From positions 1 to 7,615 of the forward strand of contig CALGVL010000252.1 of assembly GCA_937930165.1 (NCBI GenBank): a stretch of 7,615 nucleotides of DNA. Direction: 5' to 3'. Made by a program: the position numbers and the translations under genes. Shown in pieces: positions 1-6,719 of the stretch (positions are counted from its first letter, which is position 1; every line of letters starts with the position of its first letter). This stretch comes from an uncultured Acetobacteraceae bacterium. GTDB taxonomy: Bacteria > Pseudomonadota > Alphaproteobacteria > Acetobacterales > Acetobacteraceae. Below the pieces are notes generated by a model. That model saw nothing but the letters and a program-made list of their open reading frames with translations, made no database searches and was not told where the DNA came from.

Positions 1-1
1 C

Positions 2-391
2 CGCATTGCCCGGCCCGGCCGCGACGCCACCATCGTTGCCTATGGCGCCGCGGTGCATTGGGCGATGGAAGCGGCGGGCCTGCTGGCCGGGGAGGGCATC
101 GAGGCCGAGGTGCTGGACCTCCGCAGCCTGCAGCCTTGGGACGAGGCGGCGGTGCTGGAGAGCCTCTCCCGCACCCATCGCCTGGTCATCGCGCATGAGG
201 CGGTGGAAGCCTTCGGCGTCGGCGCCGAGATCGCCGCCCGCATGGCCGATACTGGCTTCGACGAGCTGGACGGCCCCATCCTGCGCGTCGGCGCCCCCTT
301 CACCCCCGTGCCCTTCGCGAAGGAGCTGGAGGCGGCCTATCGCCCCGATGCCGCGCGCATCGCCGCCGCCGTCCGCCGCACGCTGGACTAG
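2..391 (+). CDS. 2-oxoacid dehydrogenase E1 component, beta subunit (C-terminal part)
   Basis: The window opens inside this gene; 129 residues and the TAG stop are visible. The visible part matches the C-terminal transketolase-type domain of E1 beta subunits. It starts with an ARPGRDATIVAYGAAVH stretch, continues through EAEVLDLRSLQPWDE and VIAHEAVEAFGVGAEIAARM, and ends with RVGAPFTPVPFAKELEAAY, a pattern typical of pyruvate, branched-chain and acetoin dehydrogenase beta subunits. With an alpha subunit, expected upstream, such proteins form the thiamin-diphosphate enzyme that decarboxylates a 2-oxoacid and passes the acyl group to the lipoyl domain of E2. The E2 encoded two genes downstream is the likely partner. 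The N-terminal cofactor-binding half is outside the window. Which 2-oxoacid is used cannot be told from this domain. Confidence 0.9.
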   Translation, partial: RIARPGRDATIVAYGAAVHWAMEAAGLLAGEGIEAEVLDLRSLQPWDEAAVLESLSRTHRLVIAHEAVEAFGVGAEIAARMADTGFDELDGPILRVGAPFTPVPFAKELEAAYRPDAARIAAAVRRTLD

Positions 392-403
392 AGGAGCCCT
401 CCT

Positions 404-1189
404 ATGGCCGATCCCCTCATCCTCTCCGAGATCCGCGGCGCCGTGGCGGTGCTCAGCTTCAACCGCCCGGCGGCGCTGAACGCGATCGACGCGGCGACGC
501 TGCGCGCCTTCGAAACCGCCTTCGCGGCGGCGGAGGCGGATGCGGCGGTGCGTGTCATCGTCATCACCGGCGCCGGGGAGAAGGCATTCGTCGCCGGGGG
601 CGATATCCGCGACCTGGAAAGCCGCCAGGGCCTGGCGCACTACCAGGAATTCGCCGAGGACATCCACCGTGTCTTCAGCCGGGTGGAAGCCTGCGACAAG
701 CCGACCATCGCCGCGGTGAACGGCTTCGCGCTGGGCGGCGGGACGGAATTGCTGCTCTGCACCGATCTGCGCCTGCTGGCAGACACGGCGCGGCTCGGCC
801 TGCCGGAAATCAATCTCGGCCTGTTCCCCGGCGCCGGCGGCACCCAGCGGCTGATCCGCGAGATCGCCCCCTGCCGGGCGCGGGAGCTGATGTTCACTGG
901 CGACCACATCACCGCGCAGGAGGCCGTGACGCTCGGCCTGGCCAACCGCGTGGTGCCCAAGGCGGAGCTGATGGCGGAAACGCTGAAGCTGGCGGAGCGC
1001 ATCGCGGCGAAGTCGCCGCTGATCCTGAAGCTGCTGAAGCGCACGCTGCGGCAGGGCAGCCAGATGGCGCTGCCGCAGGCCCTGGCGCACGAACAGGCGA
1101 TGATCGGCCTGGTGCTGGATTCCGGCGATGCGCATGAAGGCTGCCGTGCCTTCCTGGAGAAGCGCCCGGCGCAATTCTCCGGACGCTGA
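404..1189 (+). CDS. Enoyl-CoA hydratase/isomerase (crotonase family)
   Basis: The 261-residue protein has the usual length for a cytosolic enoyl-CoA hydratase, which adds water to 2-enoyl-CoA to give 3-hydroxyacyl-CoA. The oxyanion-hole and CoA-binding segment KAFVAGGDIRDL lies near residues 60-71. GFALGGGTELLLCTDL (about 107-122) places Glu115 at the first catalytic glutamate position, and LGLPEINLGLFPGAGGTQRL (about 131-150) places Glu135 at the second. Both acids being present argues for a true hydratase rather than an isomerase or hydrolase relative. The start is set by a GAGGAG ribosome site at 391-396, seven bases before the ATG. The gene begins 12 bases after E1 beta and sits between E1 beta and E2, an unusual place for a crotonase; it is co-transcribed by spacing. 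The exact substrate is unknown. Confidence 0.93.
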   Translation: MADPLILSEIRGAVAVLSFNRPAALNAIDAATLRAFETAFAAAEADAAVRVIVITGAGEKAFVAGGDIRDLESRQGLAHYQEFAEDIHRVFSRVEACDKPTIAAVNGFALGGGTELLLCTDLRLLADTARLGLPEINLGLFPGAGGTQRLIREIAPCRARELMFTGDHITAQEAVTLGLANRVVPKAELMAETLKLAERIAAKSPLILKLLKRTLRQGSQMALPQALAHEQAMIGLVLDSGDAHEGCRAFLEKRPAQFSGR

Positions 1190-1192
1190 CGC

Positions 1193-2365
1193 ATGGGCGC
1201 CCTGGCCGAGATCGTGATGCCGAAACTCGGTCTCACCATGACCGAGGGGATGCTGGCGGAGTGGCGCGTGCAGCCAGGCGCGCGGGTCGAGGCTGGCGAC
1301 GTGCTGTTCGTGGTCGAGACCGAGAAGATCGCGACCGATATCGAGGCGCCCGGGCCGGGCGAGATCTGCGAATTGCTGGTGCCCGCGGGCAGCACCGTGC
1401 CTGTGGGCGCGCCGGTAGCGCGCTGGACCGGGGCGGCGCCCGCTGCAGCCGAGACACCCGCCGAAGCATCTGCGCCACCGGCCGCGGCCGCCGGGCGGCG
1501 CATCATCGCCACGCCGCTCGCCCGGCGCCTGGCGCGGGAGCGGGGCGTGGCGCTGGCGGAGCTGACCGGCAGTGGACCGCGTGGCCGCATCAAGGCGCGT
1601 GACGTGCCGGCAGCCGCGCGGCCGGCACCGCCCGTCCCGCCACCGGAAACGACGGCGGCGGAAGGCGAGTTCATCCCGCTCGACCGCGTACGCGCCGCGG
1701 CGGCGCGGCGGCTGACCCAGGCCAAGCAGGAGATCCCGCATTTCCATCTGGGCGCCACGGCGGAGATCTCCCGCCTGCTCGCCCTGCGCGAGGAGTGGAG
1801 GGACCTGCTCGGCGCGCCGCGCCTGACGGTGACCCATGCCGTCCTGGCGGCGATCGGCCGCGCCCTGGTGGCCATGCCCGAGTTGAACCGGGTCTGGGCC
1901 GGGGAGGGCTGGCGGCGCCTCCCCTCGCCGGATGTGGGGCTGGCGGTGGATACACCGCGTGGCCTCTTTGCCCCGGTGCTGCGCGACGCCGGGCGCCTGC
2001 CGCTGGACGTGCTGGCGCGGCGGGCGGACGACCTGGTTCAGCGGGCCCGCGACGGCCGGCTTTCGCCGGATGAGTTGCAGGGCGGCAGCATCACCCTGTC
2101 CAATGTCGGCATGCACGGCGCCCGCTTCCTGGTGCCGATCGTCAATCCCGGCCAGTCCATGATCCTCGGCCTCGGCGCGGCGGAATCGGTGTTCCGCCCG
2201 GATGCGGAGGGCGCGCCCGTACTGCGGCGGGAGATGACGCTGGTGCTGGCGGCCGATCATCGCGTGCTGGACGGCGCCGCCGCCGCCGCCTTCCTCGCCC
2301 GCATCATCGCCTTTCTCGAAAAGCCGCTGGCGCTGCTGCTCGCCCCGGCGGCAGGGAGCATCTGA
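1193..2365 (+). CDS. Dihydrolipoamide acyltransferase, E2 component of a 2-oxoacid dehydrogenase complex
   Basis: This 390-residue E2 has all three expected parts. A single lipoyl domain (about residues 5-78) contains VETEKIATDIEAP, with Lys45 as the lipoyl attachment site. An Ala/Pro-rich linker (about 80-100) follows. The peripheral subunit-binding domain (about 102-138, ATPLARRLARERGV through GSGPRGRIKARDV) docks E1 and E3. A second Pro/Ala linker leads to the acyltransferase core (about 160-380) with the active-site motif DHRVLDG, giving His356 and Asp360. It transfers the acyl group from lipoamide to CoA. The gap after the hydratase is only 3 bases with a weak ribosome site, suggesting translational coupling. 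No dihydrolipoamide dehydrogenase (E3) gene is in the window, so E3 must come from elsewhere. The acyl specificity (pyruvate, branched-chain or acetoin-like) cannot be assigned. Confidence 0.92.
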   Translation: MGALAEIVMPKLGLTMTEGMLAEWRVQPGARVEAGDVLFVVETEKIATDIEAPGPGEICELLVPAGSTVPVGAPVARWTGAAPAAAETPAEASAPPAAAAGRRIIATPLARRLARERGVALAELTGSGPRGRIKARDVPAAARPAPPVPPPETTAAEGEFIPLDRVRAAAARRLTQAKQEIPHFHLGATAEISRLLALREEWRDLLGAPRLTVTHAVLAAIGRALVAMPELNRVWAGEGWRRLPSPDVGLAVDTPRGLFAPVLRDAGRLPLDVLARRADDLVQRARDGRLSPDELQGGSITLSNVGMHGARFLVPIVNPGQSMILGLGAAESVFRPDAEGAPVLRREMTLVLAADHRVLDGAAAAAFLARIIAFLEKPLALLLAPAAGSI

Positions 2366-2368
2366 GCC

Positions 2369-3541
2369 ATGGAATTCCGCCTCTCCGAAGACCAGCGCCT
2401 GCTGGTGGAGACCGCCCGCAAGGTCGGCGAGCGTTTCGGTCCGGAATACTGGCGCGACCTCGATGCGCGGAAAGCCTATCCGGCCGAGGCCTGGGCCGCG
2501 ATCTGCGAGGCCGGGCTCTGCGGCATCGCCCTGCCGGAAGCCTATGGCGGCTCCGGCCTCGGCATGCTGGAGATGGCGCTGGCAGTGGAAGCGCTGACCG
2601 CCGGCGGCGCCGGCTCGACGCTGGCGCAGATGTTCATGCTGAACCCGATCTTCGGCGGCGTCAGCATCGCCCGCTTCGGCACGCCGGAGCAGAAGCAGGC
2701 GCTGCTGCCCGGCCTGGTGCGCGGCGAGATCACCTTCTGTATGGCGCTCACCGAACCGGACGCCGGCACCAACAGCCTGGAGGTCCGCAGCTTCGCCCGG
2801 CGGGAGGGCGATGGCTGGCGCCTGAACGGCCGCAAGGTCTGGATCACCGCGGTGCCGCAGGCGAAGAAGATGCTGGTGGTGGCGCGCACGCGGAAGGTGG
2901 AGGAGGTGCAGCGCCGCACCCAGGGCATCACCCTGTTCCTGATCGAGCCGGACCGCGCCGGCGTCAGCCACAGCGCCATAGACAAGCTCGGCACCAATAC
3001 CCTGCCTTCCTCCTCCGTCTTCTTCGACGAGGTGCGGATCGGGCCGGAGGATGTCGTCGGCCAGGTGGACGAAGGCTGGCCCGCCCTGCTGGAGGTGCTG
3101 AATACCGAGCGCATCGTCACCACCGCCGGGCTCGTCGGCACAGTGGAACTGGCGATCCGCCAGGCGGTGAACTACGCCCAGGGGCGCAAGGTCTTCGGGG
3201 GGAAGCCCATCGCCGCCTATCAGGGCCTGCAATTCCCGCTGGCCCAGGCGCATGCGCTGAGCGAGGCGGCACGGCTGCTGAACCACAAGGCCGCCGCCCT
3301 GTGCGACCTGGGGGAGCCCTATGGCTCGGCCGCGAACCAGGCCAAGCTGCTGGCTGCCCAGGCGGCGGCGCAGGCGACGGAGCGCGCCATGCAGACCATG
3401 GGTGGCATGGGCTATGCCAAGGAATTCGACGTGGAGCGGCTGTGGCGCGACGCCCGCCTGTTCCGCTTCGCGCCCGTCTCCGAGGAGATGGTGCTGAACT
3501 ACATCGCAGTCCATGATCTGGGAATGCCGCGCGGCTATTGA
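2369..3541 (+). CDS. Acyl-CoA dehydrogenase (FAD-dependent)
   Basis: The 390-residue length and domain order fit the acyl-CoA dehydrogenase family, which oxidises acyl-CoA to 2-enoyl-CoA with FAD and passes electrons to ETF. The N-terminal helical domain starts MEFRLSEDQRLLVETARK. The central beta domain carries CMALTEPDAGTNS (about 124-136) and the FAD-contact stretch GRKVWIT (154-160). The C-terminal helical domain includes QTMGGMGYAKEFDVERLWRD (342-361). The usual C-terminal catalytic Tyr-Glu-Gly segment is replaced by Ala368-Pro369-Val370. Glu247, in LNTERIV, aligns by eye with the catalytic glutamate of isovaleryl- and long-chain-type enzymes, so activity is probably retained. An AGGGAG ribosome site (2353-2358) precedes the ATG, 3 bases after E2. 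The product could feed the hydratase in this operon. Confidence 0.92.
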   Translation: MEFRLSEDQRLLVETARKVGERFGPEYWRDLDARKAYPAEAWAAICEAGLCGIALPEAYGGSGLGMLEMALAVEALTAGGAGSTLAQMFMLNPIFGGVSIARFGTPEQKQALLPGLVRGEITFCMALTEPDAGTNSLEVRSFARREGDGWRLNGRKVWITAVPQAKKMLVVARTRKVEEVQRRTQGITLFLIEPDRAGVSHSAIDKLGTNTLPSSSVFFDEVRIGPEDVVGQVDEGWPALLEVLNTERIVTTAGLVGTVELAIRQAVNYAQGRKVFGGKPIAAYQGLQFPLAQAHALSEAARLLNHKAAALCDLGEPYGSAANQAKLLAAQAAAQATERAMQTMGGMGYAKEFDVERLWRDARLFRFAPVSEEMVLNYIAVHDLGMPRGY

Positions 3542-3552
3542 GGCCAGCCATG
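3540..3552 (+). promoter_or_regulatory. Ribosome site deciding the start of the CoA ligase
   Basis: GAGG at 3540-3543 overlaps the TGA stop of the acyl-CoA dehydrogenase and lies six bases before the ATG at 3550. This favours the ATG over the in-frame TTG at 3538, which has no ribosome site of its own at a suitable distance. Overlap of the stop and the ribosome site suggests coupled translation. Confidence 0.6.
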
Positions 3553-5052
3553 CTCAACCTCTCCGCCTTCGTCGCCTTCCACGCCCGGCAGCATCCCGAC
3601 CGGCTGGCGATCGTCTACGGCGCGCAGCGCATCACCTATGCCGCCTTGCAGGCGCGGACCGAGGCGCTTTCCGCCCTGCTTGCCGCGCGCGGCGTGGCGG
3701 CGGGGGATGTGGTGGCGGTCTTCATGAAGAACTCCGCCGCCTTCGTGGAACTGGCGATCGCCGCCAGCCGCATCGGCGCGGTCTTCCTGCCGATCAATTT
3801 CCGGCTGGCGCGGGATGAGGTGGCCTACATCCTCGGCAATGCCGGCGCAAAACTGATCTTCGCCGATGCCGAATTCGCCCCGGTGGTCGAGGGGCTGCCC
3901 GGCCTGATCCTGCTGAATGCCGAAGCCCAGGCCGACCCGACCCGGCTGGTGCCGCCCGGCACGCCCGTCCCGCCGCCCGCGCCGCGACGGGAGGATGACC
4001 TGTTCCGGCTGATGTACACCTCCGGCACCACGGACCGGCCAAAGGGCGTCATGCACTCCTATGGCAATTTCTACTGGAAGTGCATGGAGCATGTGGTCGC
4101 CCTCGGTCTTTCCGCGGCGGACCGGCTGCTGGTGGTGGGGCCGCTCTACCATGTCGGCGCCTTCGATCTGCCGGGACTGGCGGTGCTGTGGGTGGGCGGG
4201 ACGCTCTGCATCCTGCGCGAATTCGACGCCGCCGCCGCGCTGGAGGCAATCGCGCGGGAGCGGCTGACCGGCGCCTGGATGGCGCCCGTCATGCTCTCCC
4301 GTACGCTGGAGCACGGCAATCCGCGGGGGCTGGATCTCTCCAGCCTGCGCTGGTGCATCGGCGGCGGGGAGAAGACGCCGGAATCGCGCATCCGCGCCTT
4401 CACCACCCTGTTCCCGCAGGGCCGCTACATCGACGCCTACGGTCTGACCGAGACCTGCAGCGGCGACACGCTGATGGAGGCGGGGCGGGAGATCGAGAAG
4501 ATCGGCTCCACCGGCCGCGCCACCCCGCATGTCGAGATCACCATCCGCGACGATGCCGGCCGGGTGCTGCCGCCGGGGCAGGAGGGCGAGATCTGCCTGC
4601 GTGGCCCGAAGGTCTTCAAGGGCTACTGGCAGGATCCGGACAAGACCGCCGCAAGCTTTTACCCCGATGGCTGGTTCCGCAGCGGCGATGTCGGCTACCT
4701 GGATGCGGACGGCTTCCTGTTCCTGACCGACCGCAAGAAGGACATGATCATCTCCGGCGGCGAGAACATCGCCAGTTCGGAGGTGGAGCGCGTGCTCTAC
4801 GAGCTGTCCGGGGTGAGCGAAGTGGCGGTGGTCGGCGTGCCGGACCCGCGCTGGGGCGAGCGGCCCGTCGCCGTGGTGGTGCCGCAGCCAGGGGCGACGC
4901 TCGACCTGCCGGCGGTGCAGGCGCATTGCCGGGCGCGGCTGGCCGGGTTCAAGGTGCCGAAGGCGCTGGAATTGCGGGAGGCGCTGCCGCGCAATCCTTC
5001 CGGCAAAGTGCTGAAGCGGGTGTTGCGCGAGGAACTCGCGGCGAAGGAATGA
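3550..5052 (+). CDS. AMP-forming acyl-CoA synthetase (acid-CoA ligase)
   Basis: From the ATG this is a 500-residue member of the adenylate-forming family, which activates a carboxylic acid with ATP and then CoA. The nucleotide loop is MYTSGTTDRPKGVMHS (155-170), with Asp162 where many relatives have Gly. YGLTE (297-301) is the adenine/acyl-adenylate motif. DGWFRSGDVGYLDADG (373-388) contains Asp380, followed by LTDRKKDMIISGGENI (392-407). The catalytic lysine in NPSGKVLKR is Lys486. An upstream TTG at 3538, overlapping the previous stop, is possible, but GAGG at 3540-3543 is well spaced for the ATG at 3550. Length and motifs suit medium-chain, aryl or related acid ligases, but the acid is not identifiable. 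It lies 8 bases after the acyl-CoA dehydrogenase in one operon. Confidence 0.92.
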   Translation: MLNLSAFVAFHARQHPDRLAIVYGAQRITYAALQARTEALSALLAARGVAAGDVVAVFMKNSAAFVELAIAASRIGAVFLPINFRLARDEVAYILGNAGAKLIFADAEFAPVVEGLPGLILLNAEAQADPTRLVPPGTPVPPPAPRREDDLFRLMYTSGTTDRPKGVMHSYGNFYWKCMEHVVALGLSAADRLLVVGPLYHVGAFDLPGLAVLWVGGTLCILREFDAAAALEAIARERLTGAWMAPVMLSRTLEHGNPRGLDLSSLRWCIGGGEKTPESRIRAFTTLFPQGRYIDAYGLTETCSGDTLMEAGREIEKIGSTGRATPHVEITIRDDAGRVLPPGQEGEICLRGPKVFKGYWQDPDKTAASFYPDGWFRSGDVGYLDADGFLFLTDRKKDMIISGGENIASSEVERVLYELSGVSEVAVVGVPDPRWGERPVAVVVPQPGATLDLPAVQAHCRARLAGFKVPKALELREALPRNPSGKVLKRVLREELAAKE

Positions 5053-5068
5053 GGGAGGGACCGAGGCC

Positions 5069-6442
5069 ATGACCGAAGGCGTTCCGCTCACGCGCGCCCT
5101 GGCGCGCTTTGTCGCCGGGCTGGGCCCGGGGAGCATCCCCGCCGAGGTCGAGGAGAAGGCCCGCGCCTGCCTGCTGAACGGCTACGGCATCGCGCTCGGC
5201 TGCCATGCCACGGAATTCGCCCCGGTGGCACGCGCCGCCGCCATCGCCATGGAGGGCGAGCGGCCGGATGGCGCGACTCTCTGGGGCGACGGGCGGCGCA
5301 GCACCATCGCCGGCGCCACTCTGGCCAATGCCGCCCTGTCGCATGGCCGCGCGCAGGAGGATGCCTGCGGCGCTGCGCATCTCGGCGCCATCCTGATCCC
5401 GCTGCTGACCGCGCTGTTCGAGGTGCGGAACCTGCCGCTCGACCGCCTGCTGCCGGCGCTGGTCGCCGGCTACGAGGTGGGCGGGCTGTTCGAGAAGGCC
5501 CATGCCGGCCACACCACCCCGGCGGGGCTGCGCGCCTCGCCGATCTACGGCACGGCCGCGGCCGCTGCAGCGGTGGCGAAGGCCATGGCGCTGCCAGAGG
5601 ACCGGATCGCTGCCGCGCTGTCCTATGGCGTACATTTCGCCGGCGGCATCCTGCAATCCTTTGCCGACGGCACGGATGAATGGCGCTACCAAGTGGGCCA
5701 GGCCGGAGTGAACGGGCTGATGGCGGCGGAACTCGCCCGCCAGGGCGCCGTCGCCGCGCCGCATGCCTTCGAGGGCAGCGCCGGCTTCATTCGTGCCTAC
5801 GCGCGCGTGGCGCCGGATGCGGAGGGACTGGCCGCGCGGCTGGGCCGCGACTGGTCCACCATGCGGGTTGCCTTCAAGCCCTTCCCGGTCTGCGCCTTCA
5901 ACCAGACTCCGGTGACGGCGGCCCTGGAACTGCGCGAGAGGATCGCGGGGCGGCCGATCGCCGGCGTGACGGTGCGGATGAACCCCTATGAAGTCGGCTA
6001 TGCCGGCATGGACAGCAAGGGGCCGTTCAGCACGGTCTCCGGCACGCTGATGTCGATCCCCTTCTGCATCGCCGCCACCCTGCTGCGCGGCACCCCCACC
6101 ATGGGCATCATGACCAACTACAACGACGCGGCGGTGAATGCCCTGCTGCAGCGGGTGGAACTGGTGGCCGATCCGCAGGTGCCGACGCTTTCGGCGGTGA
6201 TCGCCGTGCGGCTGGAGGATGGCTCGGAGATCATCCAGGACCAGCGCATGACCGCTGCCGACTACAGCTACGACCGCGCCCGGACCATGGCCCTGGTGCG
6301 GCGCATCGGCGCGGAGGAAGGCGTGCCGGCGGCGGCCTACGACCGGCTGGAAGCATTCGTGGCGGGGCTGCCGGGCGGCTCCATCGCGGATGTGGTGGGC
6401 TGCTTCGGCATGCTGCCCCCGCCGCGTGCCGCGGCGGAATAG
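5069..6442 (+). CDS. MmgE/PrpD family protein
   Basis: The 457 residues match the usual length of the MmgE/PrpD family, which includes 2-methylcitrate dehydratase, cis-aconitate decarboxylase and iminodisuccinate epimerase. Recognisable parts are the N-terminal helical region (LTRALARFVAGL), the segment AALSHGRAQEDACGAAHLGA (88-107), the ASPIYGTAAAAAAVAKAMAL stretch, and FKPFPVCAFNQTPVTAAL (269-286), where many relatives have a Thr-His pair in place of Asn278-Gln279. A GGAGG site at 5054-5058 supports the start; another GAGG at 5063 is too close. It is the last operon gene, 16 bases after the CoA ligase. A lyase, dehydratase or epimerase acting on a small polycarboxylic or branched acid is likely. 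Calling it methylcitrate dehydratase would be unsafe because no methylcitrate-cycle gene is adjacent. Confidence 0.88.
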   Translation: MTEGVPLTRALARFVAGLGPGSIPAEVEEKARACLLNGYGIALGCHATEFAPVARAAAIAMEGERPDGATLWGDGRRSTIAGATLANAALSHGRAQEDACGAAHLGAILIPLLTALFEVRNLPLDRLLPALVAGYEVGGLFEKAHAGHTTPAGLRASPIYGTAAAAAAVAKAMALPEDRIAAALSYGVHFAGGILQSFADGTDEWRYQVGQAGVNGLMAAELARQGAVAAPHAFEGSAGFIRAYARVAPDAEGLAARLGRDWSTMRVAFKPFPVCAFNQTPVTAALELRERIAGRPIAGVTVRMNPYEVGYAGMDSKGPFSTVSGTLMSIPFCIAATLLRGTPTMGIMTNYNDAAVNALLQRVELVADPQVPTLSAVIAVRLEDGSEIIQDQRMTAADYSYDRARTMALVRRIGAEEGVPAAAYDRLEAFVAGLPGGSIADVVGCFGMLPPPRAAAE

Positions 6443-6643
6443 GAATTTTGCCGGTTTTCGCGCAAAGCCTGGTCTGAGGAAGAGCGGAGTTCAGCTTACG
6501 CTGGGTTGAGAGTTGCAAGCACAGCAGCACTGCTGCGGAAGCGGCGGGGCTGACCGGGGCTAGGGAAGGCATGGCCGGAGTAGCATCGCCTCCATCGCCG
6601 AGGGGTGAGGAATCTTGGGCTGCCCGGCACCTATTGCGCTGTA
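6443..6643. other. Non-coding gap between the operon and the IS element
   Basis: About 200 bases hold no convincing gene on either strand. Just after the last operon gene, TTTGC (6447-6451) and GCAAA (6462-6466) could pair around a 10-base loop. The stem is short and no T-run follows, so I do not call it a terminator. CAGCAG/CTGCTG at 6522-6535 is a short self-complementary stretch. GGGGCT occurs twice, ten bases apart, at 6546 and 6556. No tRNA, clear promoter or riboswitch was seen. The region may include remnants left by insertion-sequence activity. Confidence 0.5.
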
Positions 6644-6653
6644 GGGAACCCAT
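6644..6653 (+). repeat. Left terminal inverted repeat of the IS5-family element
   Basis: GGGAACCCAT pairs with the right end with two mismatches. Counting the flanking GTA, 11 of 13 bases agree (GTAGGGRACYCAT, starting at 6641). The repeat does not extend clearly further inward, so it is shorter than usual or imperfect. Confidence 0.55.
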
Positions 6654-6719
6654 ACAACTGTTTGGCTTTGCTGGCGTTTTCTCCGCCCGGATTGGGTTTT
6701 GGGCGGAGGAAGGCCCGGG

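Noticed and set aside
640..1875. A 411-codon minus-strand open frame opposite the hydratase and E2 genes
   Set aside because: Its product is Ser/Arg/Ala-rich with no domain, and it covers two well supported plus-strand genes, so it is a composition artefact.
3535..5136. A 533-codon minus-strand open frame opposite the CoA ligase
   Set aside because: It mirrors a gene with clear family motifs. Its product is rich in His, Gln, Arg and Gly with no recognisable domain, as expected for antisense frames in very GC-rich DNA.
4949..5764. A 271-codon minus-strand open frame opposite the ligase end and the MmgE/PrpD gene
   Set aside because: It has no recognisable motif and lies fully antisense to coding sequence with intact conserved features.
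6447..6466. Possible terminator hairpin after the operon
   Set aside because: The stem is five pairs around a ten-base loop and no T-run follows, so it does not meet the usual form of an intrinsic terminator.
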